Shown here: in pieces, positions 17,402 through 26,399 of the stretch
How positions within the stretch are numbered: position 1 is the stretch's first letter
Layout: each line of letters starts with the position of its first letter
Translations under genes and position numbers: made by a program
Source: Paracoccaceae bacterium
GTDB taxonomy: Bacteria; Pseudomonadota; Alphaproteobacteria; Rhodobacterales; Rhodobacteraceae
DNA: 36,389 nucleotides
Direction of reading: 5' to 3'
Assembly (NCBI GenBank): GCA_026707935.1
Contig: JAPOVX010000137.1
Coordinates: 1 to 36,389 of the forward strand
Notes under the pieces: model-generated
The model's input: only the letters and a program-made list of their open reading frames with translations
What the model was told of the DNA's origin: nothing
Database searches by the model: none

Positions 17402-18988
17402 ATGAACCGCTATTTCATGTCAATGTTGACGTTGATGTTTGCCGTTCTGGTAGTTGGGGTAATGGGAAAAGATGCGATCGCCCAAACCCGGGGCGGTGAA
17501 CTCGTTTTCGCGGTGAGTGCTGAACCGCCGAACTATGATTGCCACAGGAATTCATCGTTTGCGTTTGTACATTCCGTACGGCCGCACTATAGCACGCTGC
17601 TGAAATTCGATGCCCCGAACTACCCGGCAGTCACCGGTGATCTCGCCGAATCGTGGACGATCTCGGAAGACGGCTTGACCTATACGTTCAAGCTGCATGA
17701 TGGAGTGCAGTTCCACGACGGTTCCACACTTACGTCCGCTGACGTCAAGGCCAGCTATGACCGGATTATCAACCCGCAAGAAGGTATCGTTTCGCTGCGC
17801 CAGGGCGCGTATTCGGACATCGTTTCTGTCGAGGCGCCGGATGACCTAACGGTGGTCATGAAGCTGAAGGCACCGAACTCGGCAATGATCTCATTGCTGG
17901 CTTCTCCGTGGAACTGCATCTACAGTGCCGCCAAGCTGGAAGAAAATCCCCGGTATCCTGAAACGGAAATTCTCGGCACGGGTGCATTTGTTCCTGTCGA
18001 ACATGAAGCCGGTTCCCACTGGGTCGGTAAGCGCTTTGACGGCTACTTCCAGGAGGGCAAGCCCTATCTGGACAGCTATCGCGCCATCTACATGCGCAGT
18101 ACTGCTGCACGTGTGAATGCATTGCAGGCAGGTGAAGTCCTTGCTGAATTCCGCGGCCATACGCCGGCTAACCGCGACAAGCTGGTTGACGCGCTGGGAG
18201 ACAAGGTCAATGTCTATGAACAGCCTTGGGCCTGCGTTCTGAACATCAGTCTCAACGTGGAAAAGGAACCCTTCGACGATCCTCGGGTGCGTCGGGCGCT
18301 GTCGCTGGCGGTCGACCGCTGGAACGGAGCCGAAGCACTATCGAAGATCGCGTTCGTGCGGCGGGTCGGTGGCGTTCTTCGCCCGGGTTACGACCTCGCG
18401 ACACCCGATGAAGAGCTGGAAAGCTTGCCGGGCTTCAGTCGGGACGTCGAAGCGGCACGTGAAGAAGCACGGCGTTTGCTCGCGGAAGCCGGCCAGTCTG
18501 ATCTCAAGTTCACGTTCACCAACCGGAACATCTCCGTGCCGTATGAAGCGGTGGGTGTCTTCCTGGTTGACCAGTGGCGACAGATCGGCGTCGATGCGGT
18601 GAATGATCCGCTTCCTACCAGCGAATACCTGGCAAAACTGCGCGGCGGCAATGCCGAGGCCGGCCTGGATTTCGTTTGCGACTTCATGGATGAGCCGAAC
18701 CTTCAGCTCCTGAAGTACATTTCGACAGACAATTCATCCATCAACTATGGTCAGTATACGGATCGTTATCTCGACGAGTTGTTCGAAAAGCAGATCCGCG
18801 CCAGGACCAAGGAAGATCGTATCGCGATTCTGCGCCAGTTCGAACAGCACGTGATGGAGCAGGCATACAATGTTCCCACGTTCTGGTGGCAACGAATCAT
18901 CGTTAACTGGAAACAGGTCAACGGCTGGCACATGTCCCCGAGCCATCACCTCAATCAAGACCTCACGGACGTGTGGCTCTCCGAATAG
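17402..18988 (+). CDS. ABC transporter substrate-binding protein, family 5 (peptide/nickel type)
   Basis: A periplasmic solute-binding protein of 528 residues (SBP_bac_5, DppA/OppA type). A signal peptide is clear: a hydrophobic run (MSMLTLMFAVLVVGVMG) ends in DAIAQ, where cleavage is likely. It is then followed by GGELVFAVSAEPPNYD, the usual first strand of the family. Further landmarks are LAESWTISEDGLTYTFKLHD and VQFHDGSTLTSADVKASYDR, the classic family signature, and DPRVRRALSLAVDR in the middle. AAGGAGG (17388-17394) lies only 1 base from the ATG at 17396 but 7 bases from the ATG at 17402, so the second is chosen. It is first in an operon with the two permease genes. The ligand could be a peptide, opine, sugar acid or other polar compound. 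The shared operator with the TcuA-like gene hints at a carboxylate-type substrate. Confidence 0.95.
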   Translation: MNRYFMSMLTLMFAVLVVGVMGKDAIAQTRGGELVFAVSAEPPNYDCHRNSSFAFVHSVRPHYSTLLKFDAPNYPAVTGDLAESWTISEDGLTYTFKLHDGVQFHDGSTLTSADVKASYDRIINPQEGIVSLRQGAYSDIVSVEAPDDLTVVMKLKAPNSAMISLLASPWNCIYSAAKLEENPRYPETEILGTGAFVPVEHEAGSHWVGKRFDGYFQEGKPYLDSYRAIYMRSTAARVNALQAGEVLAEFRGHTPANRDKLVDALGDKVNVYEQPWACVLNISLNVEKEPFDDPRVRRALSLAVDRWNGAEALSKIAFVRRVGGVLRPGYDLATPDEELESLPGFSRDVEAAREEARRLLAEAGQSDLKFTFTNRNISVPYEAVGVFLVDQWRQIGVDAVNDPLPTSEYLAKLRGGNAEAGLDFVCDFMDEPNLQLLKYISTDNSSINYGQYTDRYLDELFEKQIRARTKEDRIAILRQFEQHVMEQAYNVPTFWWQRIIVNWKQVNGWHMSPSHHLNQDLTDVWLSE

Positions 18989-19083
18989 GCTCTCCGACCG
19001 TGACTTGAGAAAGGCGAAAAAAGGTGCGGTGGTTGTTCAATGACCACCGCACCAACCGATAACCTGGACTACTGGGGAAGTTC

Positions 19084-20046
19084 ATGACGAGCTATGCAAT
19101 TAACCGATTGCTTCTGATGATCCCGACGCTCTTGGGCGTTGCGATCCTGGTCTTCATCATGATGCGCATGTTGCCCGGCGACATCGTCGAGTTGAAACTG
19201 TTGGCCGAAGGCGGTCAGGTCAGCGAGGAAGCGCTTGAGGCCGAGCGCAAAAAACTTGGGCTGGACAAGCCGATGTGGCTGCAGTTCGTTGACTGGATGG
19301 TTGGCCTGGTGACGCTTGACTTTGGTAAGTCATTGTGGACCGAGCGCCCGGTCGTGGATGAAATCGCGTCACGGATCGAATTGTCGGTACAGGTCGCCGT
19401 GATGGCAACGACGCTTGCGGTCGCAATCGCGATTCCGCTCGGCACGTTATCGGCACTCTTCAAGGACACGTGGCTTGACTATGCCATTCGCGTTTTTTCG
19501 ATTGCCGGATTGGCTGTACCGTCGTTTTGGCTTGGCATGCTCCTGATCCTGGCGTTGCTTTTGAATTTCAACTGGATCCCGCCTCTTACCTTTACACCCA
19601 TTTACGAAGATCCCGTGAGAAACCTGTCGCAATTGATTTGGCCCGCAATGGCCGTCGGGTACCGTTACTCTGCGGTCGCAACAAGGATGATGCGTTCCAG
19701 CATTCTGGAGGTCTTGAAAGAAGACTACATCCGGACAGCGCGAGCCAAGGGTGTGTTCGAACGGATGGTCATCGCGAGGCACGCCATGAAGAACGCCATG
19801 CTTCCGGTGATTACGGTGATCGGGTTGGAGTTCGGCTTCCTGATCGGTGGCCTGGTCGTCACCGAGCAGGTCTTCAATTTGAACGGGCTCGGGAAGCTTT
19901 TCGTCGAGACGGTGACGAGAGGCGACTACACGATGGTACAGGCGCTCGTGATGTTGATCGCCGTCATTTTCGTCTTGATCAATTTCGTCGTCGACATGCT
20001 CTACGGGGTGTTTGATCCCAGGGTGAGACTCGGTTCGTCACGGTGA
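19084..20046 (+). CDS. ABC transporter permease, DppB type
   Basis: An inner-membrane permease of 320 residues with about six membrane segments (the first is LLMIPTLLGVAILVFIMMRM at the N-terminus). The loop that contacts the ATPase is visible as DYIRTARAKGVFERMVIARH followed by AMKNAMLPVITVIG (about 215-250). The C-terminus FVVDMLYGVFDPRVRLG is typical of DppB/OppB. It follows the binding protein gene by 95 bp in the same direction, and a GGGGAAG ribosome binding site precedes the ATG. It should pair with the DppC-type permease at 20152 and the fused ATPase encoded at 13971-16049. Confidence 0.95.
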   Translation: MTSYAINRLLLMIPTLLGVAILVFIMMRMLPGDIVELKLLAEGGQVSEEALEAERKKLGLDKPMWLQFVDWMVGLVTLDFGKSLWTERPVVDEIASRIELSVQVAVMATTLAVAIAIPLGTLSALFKDTWLDYAIRVFSIAGLAVPSFWLGMLLILALLLNFNWIPPLTFTPIYEDPVRNLSQLIWPAMAVGYRYSAVATRMMRSSILEVLKEDYIRTARAKGVFERMVIARHAMKNAMLPVITVIGLEFGFLIGGLVVTEQVFNLNGLGKLFVETVTRGDYTMVQALVMLIAVIFVLINFVVDMLYGVFDPRVRLGSSR

Positions 20047-20151
20047 CTGATGACAATTCAAGACGGCGACATGACCAGGACAATCCCGGGCACGGTTTGC
20101 AGAGAATACTCGTGAATCGGTCGTCGGGGCGTATCGAAAGAAAGAGATGAC

Positions 20152-21042
20152 ATGAGCGCTGCAGTAGCAATCACTTATGACATACCGAAGCGGCAACATC
20201 CGGTTATGCAGTTTGTTGTGCAACAGCCCTTGGGAGCTGCCGGGCTCGTCATAATTGTCGCGATGGTGTTTGCTGGGGTATTTGCAAAATACGTAGCGCC
20301 ATATGATCCTCTGCAGCTCGATTACGGATCGATGCTGTCGCCGCCGTCGCAAGAGCATTTGCTTGGGACGGATGCATACGGTCGCGATGTGCTTTCAAGA
20401 ATAATCTACGGAGCGCGGACTGCCCTTCTCGTCGGGTTCTTGTCCTCCCTGTTAGGTTCGACAGTCGGCGCCGTACTCGGCGTTTGCTCCGCTTACTTTG
20501 GAGGCCGCGTGGACATGATCATCCAGCGGCTGATGGATATCATTCTTGCATTCCCAATCATTGTCCTGGCGTTGGCCGTCGTGGCGGTTCTTGGCAGCTT
20601 TGTTGTTGCCGGCCTTGATCTCAACTTGATACTGGCAATTGCAATTCCGATGGTTCCCAAGGTCGCGCGCGTCGTCCGGTCATCTGCCCTGGTGATTTGT
20701 GAAATGCCGTACATAGACGCAGCACGTGTCGCGGGGTACTCGAACGTTCGGATAATGTTTCGTCACATCATCCCGAATGTCGCGGCGCCCTACATCATCA
20801 TGTTTACGGCCTTTGTCGCGCAGGCGATCCTGCTGGAAGCATCCCTGTCATTTCTCGGACTCGGGGTTTCGGAGCCCACGGCTGCCTGGGGATTGATGCT
20901 CGCCGGTTCGTCCGCAGAATTTTACCGCGAGGCGCCATGGATGATTATTTTCCCTGGACTGGCAATCAGCCTTGCAGTCTTCGCGTTCAACCTTTTCGGT
21001 GATTCCCTGAGGGATTGGTTGGATCCGAAAATAAAAGTCTAG
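20152..21042 (+). CDS. ABC transporter permease, DppC type
   Basis: The second permease of the importer, 296 residues. It has the N-terminal DppC features: a membrane segment (GAAGLVIIVAMVFAGVFAKY), then YDPLQLDYGSMLSPPSQEHL and LGTDAYGRDVLSRIIYGAR, the usual OppC/DppC signature. The ATPase-contact loop reads MPYIDAARVAGYSNVRIMFR and HIIPNVAAPYIIMF. The end (NLFGDSLRDWLDPKIK) is the standard family ending. It lies 105 bp after the DppB-type gene and is the last gene of the operon. No strong terminator follows, only a short CTCTC/GAGAG hairpin near 21060. Confidence 0.95.
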   Translation: MSAAVAITYDIPKRQHPVMQFVVQQPLGAAGLVIIVAMVFAGVFAKYVAPYDPLQLDYGSMLSPPSQEHLLGTDAYGRDVLSRIIYGARTALLVGFLSSLLGSTVGAVLGVCSAYFGGRVDMIIQRLMDIILAFPIIVLALAVVAVLGSFVVAGLDLNLILAIAIPMVPKVARVVRSSALVICEMPYIDAARVAGYSNVRIMFRHIIPNVAAPYIIMFTAFVAQAILLEASLSFLGLGVSEPTAAWGLMLAGSSAEFYREAPWMIIFPGLAISLAVFAFNLFGDSLRDWLDPKIKV

Positions 21043-21199
21043 GCACAAGGGATCAGCATCTCTCACCATGGGAGAGTGCACTGGCAAGTCGGAGCAAACC
21101 TGGCACGCTCACAGTTTTATTGATGAACATTGTTCGATTCTGCCGTTTACGCCGGTTCGGTATTGTTTCCACCATAGGCGCGCGTTCGACCGGACGGCG

Positions 21200-21428
21200 C
21201 TTGCGTTGCGTATGGCGGATTGGTCTGCCACGGGCAGGTCTTTGGGATCAACGGTGGCAGTTTTCCATAAGTGGAGCACAAGAATTACCAAAGCTGGCGG
21301 ACCCTCCGGTTACGATGCGTGCAAATGGGCCAAGGATCACAAGTGGTACTTCGCCGTTGAAGTTGAAAGATCTCCAACAGTGGTCGAAGCTCACCCGCCG
21401 GGTGTGCGGGACCGGGATGGCCCCCTGA
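21200..21428 (+). pseudogene. Possible IS5-like transposase remnant
   Basis: One frame reads LGSTVAVFHKWSTRITKAGG and, a little later, DHKWYFAVEVERSPTVVEAH. The order (tryptophan-containing run, about 20 residues, then a WYFAVDSTIVRAHQ-like string) resembles the N-terminal half of IS5-family transposases with the first catalytic aspartate lost. It is short and degraded. The call is tentative. Confidence 0.35.
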
Positions 21429-21482
21429 AAACCATTGTGATGCCGCGGGTGGTGCCGGAGGTGGAGGCACTGCCTGCGGTGT

Positions 21483-21680
21483 GTGGTTATTCGAGCAATG
21501 AGCACTCTGAAAGCCTGGAGCGGGAACGTTGCCGAACCTCCCGGCGAACAAGGATTCCGTTTCATGCTTTTGCTGCCGCAGGCTTCCGGCCTGAACCCCA
21601 TCGACATGGCGTCTCCCGAACTCGAGGCTCGCCAGCGCCGCTGCGGACCCGGATCAGGCCGAAGGCCGCTTCGAGATAAG
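21483..21680 (+). pseudogene. IS630-family transposase C-terminal remnant
   Basis: The frame reads VIRAMSTLKAW, then [20 protein letters not shown] and [10 protein letters not shown]. This is the last third of an IS630-type DDE transposase, normally VIDNLSTHK, a short helix, LPPYSPDLNPIE and a KLK helix. The second catalytic aspartate position reads as arginine and the final glutamate as aspartate, so it is dead. It ends just before pckA and supplies part of the sequence upstream of that gene. Confidence 0.7.
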
Positions 21681-21690
21681 GAGCATCGGA

Positions 21691-23295
21691 ATGAAGGTTG
21701 GCCTCGTCAATCCAAACCAGACTCTCGTAAAAATTGGCGTTCTTGGCGTCAGCACGGTTTACTACAATTTCTCGACCCCGGCACTTGTGGAACTGTCCCT
21801 CAGGCGCGGGGAAGGGACCGTCGGTCCTGGCGGATCACTTCTGGTTTCGACGGGCAAATGCACTGGCAGGTCTCCTGACGACAAGTTCATCGTCGACGAA
21901 TCGCCAGCCGCAGACGGCGTCTGCTGGGAGGGCAATTCCGCGATGCCCGAGGACGATTTCGAGACCTTGCGCCGGGACATGTTCGCACATCTCCGTGGGC
22001 GTGACTGCGTCGTCCAGGACCTGCACTGCGGGGCGGACCCGGCATACCGGATCAACGTAAGGGTGATAACCAGCCTGGCCTGGCACGGCTTGTTCATCCG
22101 GCACCTGCTGCGCAGGGTGGATGCTGCAGGCCTCATGGCCTTCGTGCCGGATTGCACCGTTGTCAACTGCCCGGAATTCGAGGCCGATCCGAGTCGTCAT
22201 GGCTGCAACTCGGATGTCGTCGTCGCCATGTCCTTCGAACGGCGGATGATCCTGATCGCCGGTACCGGGTATGCCGGCGAAATCAAGAAGTCGATCTTCT
22301 CGTACCTGAACTACACTCTACCGGAACTTGGCGTGATGCCGATGCATTGCTCGGCCAACCACGCAACCGGAGACCCGAATGACGTGGCCGTCTTTTTCGG
22401 CCTGTCAGGTACCGGAAAGACGACCCTGTCTGCCGATCCACGGCGAACCCTCATCGGTGATGATGAACACGGCTGGTCGGACAATGGCACCTTCAATATG
22501 GAGGGCGGGTGTTACGCAAAGACTCTCCATCTCGACCCAGTCACCGAACCGGATATCCATGCCGCGACACGAAAGTTTGCGACAGTGATAGAGAACATGG
22601 TCTGCGACCCGGATACACGTGAACCCGATTTCGACGACGACAGCATCACCGCGAACATGCGGTGCGCCTACCCACTCGAGTACATTACGAGTGCATCGGC
22701 GACCGGGCTGGCTGGCCAACCACGGCATATTGTCATGCTGACCTGCGATGCCTTCGGTGTACTTCCCCCGATCGCCCGGCTGACACCGGCGCAGGCAGTG
22801 TATCATTTCCTGTCGGGCTTCACGTCGAAGGCGGCGGGAACCGAGCGGGGCGTGGTGGAGCCGCAGCCGACGTTCTCCGCCTGCTTCGGCGCACCGTTCA
22901 TGCCGCGGCGTCCGGATGTGTACGGGCGGTTGCTCGGGAAACGGATCGCGTCTTCCGGGGCATCCTGCTGGCTCGTCAACACCGGTTGGACCGGTGGCGC
23001 GTACGGGGAGGGGTCGCGCCTTCCGATCGACACCACGCGTCGACTGCTGTCCCTTGTGCTGGACGGAACACTCGAAAGAGCCGCGTACCGGAAAGACGAC
23101 AAGTTCAAATTCAGCGTGCCGGTTTCCGTCGCGGGAGTCGACAACGTCCTCCTGCGTCCCCGTGACACCTGGCCGGACGCAGCCGCTTTTGACCGTCAGA
23201 CCGCGAAACTGCTGCGCATGTTCTCCGCCAACTTCGCGAAATACGACAGCTGCGTCGGCCAGGACGTGCTGGCAGAGAAACTGGTCGACTGTTGA
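21691..23295 (+). CDS. pckA: Phosphoenolpyruvate carboxykinase (ATP)
   Basis: Cytoplasmic enzyme that converts oxaloacetate and ATP to phosphoenolpyruvate, CO2 and ADP, the entry step of gluconeogenesis from C4 acids. It has 534 residues, normal for the ATP type. Landmarks are the substrate arginine segment [18 protein letters not shown] (53-70), [10 protein letters not shown] (194-203) with the metal-binding lysine region, the kinase-1a P-loop [11 protein letters not shown] (237-247), the kinase-2 LIGDDEHGW (254-262), and [10 protein letters not shown] (272-281). Later strings such as [14 protein letters not shown] are intact. AAGGAG lies 7 bases before the ATG. The N-terminus is slightly divergent from common forms. 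It probably serves growth on the organic acids handled by the neighbouring genes, though it does not share their operator. An IS630 remnant abuts its 5' side. Confidence 0.97.
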   Translation: MKVGLVNPNQTLVKIGVLGVSTVYYNFSTPALVELSLRRGEGTVGPGGSLLVSTGKCTGRSPDDKFIVDESPAADGVCWEGNSAMPEDDFETLRRDMFAHLRGRDCVVQDLHCGADPAYRINVRVITSLAWHGLFIRHLLRRVDAAGLMAFVPDCTVVNCPEFEADPSRHGCNSDVVVAMSFERRMILIAGTGYAGEIKKSIFSYLNYTLPELGVMPMHCSANHATGDPNDVAVFFGLSGTGKTTLSADPRRTLIGDDEHGWSDNGTFNMEGGCYAKTLHLDPVTEPDIHAATRKFATVIENMVCDPDTREPDFDDDSITANMRCAYPLEYITSASATGLAGQPRHIVMLTCDAFGVLPPIARLTPAQAVYHFLSGFTSKAAGTERGVVEPQPTFSACFGAPFMPRRPDVYGRLLGKRIASSGASCWLVNTGWTGGAYGEGSRLPIDTTRRLLSLVLDGTLERAAYRKDDKFKFSVPVSVAGVDNVLLRPRDTWPDAAAFDRQTAKLLRMFSANFAKYDSCVGQDVLAEKLVDC

Positions 23296-23761
23296 TCCGG
23301 GCCGACGACAGTTGACGCCCAAGGTGCGGGAGTATCCAATCCTCGGGACCATGCAGCAGGCCCTTGTACAGATCGGCAATCGTCAAATCCTCGAACATTC
23401 GCAGATATGGACCGGATCAAGGCGAGTTCGACCGAAGCGATTTCGCATTCTTTTCGCACGACTTCCGGTAGGTCTGGTTCGCCGCCGGCGCTTCGCGGCA
23501 TGGCGGATCCACCATTTGATCGCGGAAACGGATCGCCGGCTGAACGAAGCTCAGGCGACAGCTGGTTCGGCAGTCGCGAAGCAAGGCGCAACCGCCTTCC
23601 ACTGCTCACACCATGACGAGACACTATCCGATTTTGGGCTGGTTGCGAGGCGAGACGGCTGGACAACGGACAAACCTCGTTCAATTGGAGAATCGGAAAA
23701 TTGAGGCGCGATAGCCAAGCTGAGGAACCCGCACTCGGCCAGACAAAAGGAGGGACATGAA
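23296..23761. other. Gap without a recognisable gene
   Basis: About 465 bp between pckA and the ferric-reductase-like gene. Short conflicting open frames exist on both strands, none with a motif or ribosome binding site. The last 15 bases hold the AAAAGGAGGG ribosome binding site of the next gene and a tiny ATG-AAA-TGA frame overlapping its start. Confidence 0.45.
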
Positions 23762-25087
23762 ATGACTCTCAAACCGCTCGGGCTCGTCGTTGTAGCCGTG
23801 TCACTTGCCACCCCCCTTGTCTGGCTTCCCGAAATTGCCCAAGGCCGCGACATCGTCGCGCTGTTCAGTCAGTACCTGGGAATGTCAGCGCTCATCGCCA
23901 TGGCAATTTCGCAGCTGATCGCAACGCGGATTGCACCTGTGGAATGGGTCTTCGGCGGAATGGACAGAGCTTACATCCTGCACAAATGGCTGGGGATCGG
24001 CGCCCTAGCTGCCATTCTCCTGCACGATACGATCGACGCCGAAATGATTGGGCTGGGTCGCGGGACCGCGCTGGTGGAGGTTGCAGAGACCGCTGGTGAG
24101 GTCGCCCTTTACGGACTCCTGATCCTTGTCATCGTCACTGTGGCGACTTTCATTCCGTATCACCTCTGGCGCTGGACTCACCGGTTCATAGGGGTCTTTT
24201 TCGTATTCGGCGCCTTCCATTACCTGTTCATCCTGAAACCCTTCTCTGTCCGTGATCCGCTCGGTCTCTACGTCGCCACCTTCTGCGTCCTGGGAATCGC
24301 CGCGTTCACTTTCCGCCTACTGCCCGCACGGATGCGCCCGTCGCGCCGTTACGAGATCGCCCACCTGGAAAGGACGGGCAAGGCGCTGGCAATCACGATG
24401 AAACCCACCGGTCGTGCATTGCGATATCGCCCGGGTCAATTTGTTTTCGTCAGTTTCGAGGGAGGTGAGCCGCATCCGTTCACGATCAGCAAAGCGCCGA
24501 GTGATGACGGCAGCATTCGAGTGACGGTCGCGAGCCTTGGCGATTTCACGTCCCAGTTGGGCAAGTTGCTGCCAGTAGGTACCTCCGTTCGGGTCGAAGG
24601 CCCCTACGGGCGCTTCGAAAGACGGCAATTGGGGAATCCAGGACTCTGGATCGCGGGCGGTATCGGCATCACGCCTTTTGTCGCCTGGGCGCAGGCAATG
24701 AACCGGCAGGACGCTGCGGCAACCCTTGTGTACTGCATCAGGAATGAGAACGGGGCGGCTCACCTTCAGGAACTGGCGACGCTCGCAGATGAACTCCCCA
24801 ACTTTACGCTGATGCTGCACACATCCGAGGCACAGGACAGGGCGACAGCCGGCAAGATTCTGGAGGCGACGGGACTGGATGCGTCGGACCTGTCTATAGC
24901 ATTCTGCGGACCGGAACCCATGCGAATGGCATTGTCGAAAGGGTTCGCGGCAAGTGGCGTTTCCGTTCGAAGAATTGGTTACGAGGAATTCCGGATCCGT
25001 TCGGGCATTGGCCTGAAGGCGTTTGCGGCATACCTGATGAATCGTATGACACCGTCGCGCCACGCGCCGGGCGAGCGCGCCGGGTAG
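23762..25087 (+). CDS. Membrane flavohaem oxidoreductase, ferric reductase-like
   Basis: A 441-residue protein with an N-terminal membrane half (ferric reductase-like transmembrane domain, about 5-6 segments to residue 190) and a C-terminal ferredoxin reductase-type half. In the membrane half, histidines in LHKWLGIGALAAILLHD (about 72-88) and in HRFIGVFFVFGAFHYLF (about 140-156) are placed to bind two haems. The FAD site is RYRPGQFVFVSFEGGEPHPF followed by TISKAP (about 220-245). The NAD(P)H site includes GIGITPFVAWAQAM (about 300-313) and CGPEPMRMAL (about 383-392). It would pass electrons from NAD(P)H across the membrane, to ferric iron, oxygen or an electron carrier. A strong AAAAGGAGGG site precedes the ATG. 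It stands alone, and no iron-uptake gene is nearby. Confidence 0.88.
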   Translation: MTLKPLGLVVVAVSLATPLVWLPEIAQGRDIVALFSQYLGMSALIAMAISQLIATRIAPVEWVFGGMDRAYILHKWLGIGALAAILLHDTIDAEMIGLGRGTALVEVAETAGEVALYGLLILVIVTVATFIPYHLWRWTHRFIGVFFVFGAFHYLFILKPFSVRDPLGLYVATFCVLGIAAFTFRLLPARMRPSRRYEIAHLERTGKALAITMKPTGRALRYRPGQFVFVSFEGGEPHPFTISKAPSDDGSIRVTVASLGDFTSQLGKLLPVGTSVRVEGPYGRFERRQLGNPGLWIAGGIGITPFVAWAQAMNRQDAAATLVYCIRNENGAAHLQELATLADELPNFTLMLHTSEAQDRATAGKILEATGLDASDLSIAFCGPEPMRMALSKGFAASGVSVRRIGYEEFRIRSGIGLKAFAAYLMNRMTPSRHAPGERAG

Positions 25088-25343
25088 GGACCCGGTCGCG
25101 GATTTCAATGCCCATGCGAGGATCCAGGGGATCAGGAAGTACCTTTGCGAATCCTCGACGACTCACAGGCGTTGGCAATGTCCAGAGAAAGAATAGGGTC
25201 AATCAATCAGTACGGATAGCATGAATCGACCCCCACTTCGATGATCGGATGGCAGACCTGTATCCATAACAGCGTGTATTCCGACACGAATCTGGCCAAT
25301 ACCCTTTGTCCGCGGAAATGACGGACCCAGCCTCCCCCGCATT

Positions 25344-26063
25344 TTATTCTGCCCTGGCTCTCAGGGCATCGCAGACCCGGACTCGAACGCTGTCTGGAAT
25401 CGTCCTGTTTCTGAAATCGAAACCATCGTAGTTATTCGAACTCGAAACTTTGCCGGTTTCTGGACAAATCCTGAAACTTGGAGGGTCTGCATCGTAAAGA
25501 CGGTGCAGGTCTGTGCGCAGGAGGAAACCGTTCGCCAAGACTTCTTGCCCACCCTTACTTACCGAGACAATATGTGCTGCGTCCAGTACTGTCGGACATA
25601 ATTCACCAGATACCGCACAGCGTTTGTCCTCATTGAGCAACCATTTTCTGAATCTGGCCTGAGCTCTCTGTAGTTTTGTTGTCGTGACTCTTCGGCGGTG
25701 ACCTATGATCTGTTCTTTTTTCCATCCGGGGCCCTCTCGGCCATTCCAGACGGATGAACCGCAATCGTCCTTGCCTGCCCGCGTGAGAATATGGGTACCC
25801 CAAAAAAAGTCGCCGTTTTTAAAGCCATCCTTTTCGAATAGATGCCGATTATCCTTTTTTCGATATTTGATTTTTAACTCATTTGGCTTCCCTACATCTG
25901 CGATGACATTGTATTTTAGACACACCGTGGTTCCATCATCACGCTCGTAGAACTGTTGCGTGGAATTGAATTTTTGCGGATTTTCGAAATCGAATTCGAT
26001 ACGCTCCAAGCCACCCCAACTCCCATCATCCCAGTCAGGGTTGTCAATGAGAATATGCGTCAA
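25344..26063 (-). CDS. HNH endonuclease domain protein
   Basis: A 239-residue protein with a C-terminal HNH nuclease domain (HNH_2 type). The signature is LDAAHIVSVSKGGQEVLANG (His164, Asn178) and FLLRTDLHRLYDAD (His187), preceded by RCAVSGE. The N-terminal 140 residues (rich in charged and aromatic residues, with WDDGSWGGLERIEF) match nothing I recognise and may be a target-recognition domain. The start is TTG at 26063: AAGGAG lies exactly 7 bases before it and no near in-frame ATG exists. The gene is visibly richer in A and T than its neighbours, a sign of recent transfer. Such proteins occur in restriction and anti-phage loci. Here it lies next to recombinase remnants and a pentapeptide-repeat gene. 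Its biological target is unknown. Confidence 0.85.
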   Translation of the reverse strand: MTHILIDNPDWDDGSWGGLERIEFDFENPQKFNSTQQFYERDDGTTVCLKYNVIADVGKPNELKIKYRKKDNRHLFEKDGFKNGDFFWGTHILTRAGKDDCGSSVWNGREGPGWKKEQIIGHRRRVTTTKLQRAQARFRKWLLNEDKRCAVSGELCPTVLDAAHIVSVSKGGQEVLANGFLLRTDLHRLYDADPPSFRICPETGKVSSSNNYDGFDFRNRTIPDSVRVRVCDALRARAE

Positions 26064-26148
26064 GTTCCCACTCCTTTTTCTGCTGGCGCTTGCTCGTTTC
26101 GTCTCTCGGGTCCCCCAAAAACCTTTTCCGGCTGTTACAACTGCAAAA

Positions 26149-26196
26149 GAGTTCTCACAGGATCAACTTGACAAGGTGAGGGATGAGCCTTCCTGT
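26149..26196 (+). pseudogene. Tail fragment of a second pentapeptide-repeat gene, inverted
   Basis: The plus strand reads EFSQDQLDKVRDEPSC, matching RLSQDQLDEACADPSN at the C-terminus of the pentapeptide-repeat protein encoded on the minus strand at 26400-27146. The DNA matches too (CTCACAGGATCAACTTGAC against TGTCACAAGATCAACTAGAC). It appears to be the leftover end of a related gene in the opposite direction, its body lost. About 16 residues only. Confidence 0.5.
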
Positions 26197-26199
26197 CTC

Positions 26200-26345
26200 T
26201 CAAATCCCGATCCTCTCGATCTCGTCGAGCGACACGCGTTCCTCGCGCCGGTCGTAAAGCTTCGTGGTGCGCAACCTGGCGACGGGCGAGATGCAGACCG
26301 CCGCGGCCACCCGGCAGATCTCCGGATGACGTATGAGCCGTGCAC
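26200..26345 (-). pseudogene. Tyrosine recombinase (integrase) C-terminal remnant
   Basis: The minus-strand frame reads LRTTKLYDRREERVSLDEIE then RIGI and a stop. This is the end of a phage/plasmid-type tyrosine recombinase, where the usual text is TTKLYDRR with the catalytic tyrosine followed by a DEVERI tail. The upstream frame has lost the histidine-containing motif, so only the last 30 or so residues are recognisable. It marks a former integration site or mobile unit at the left border of the accessory island. Confidence 0.7.
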
Positions 26346-26399
26346 AATTTTGAAAAATGTTCGACCGCGACGTATGCGCTAAGAGTCGTGCGTGCCAAA

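Noticed and set aside
22405..23379. 324-codon open frame on the minus strand
   Set aside because: Antisense shadow of pckA.
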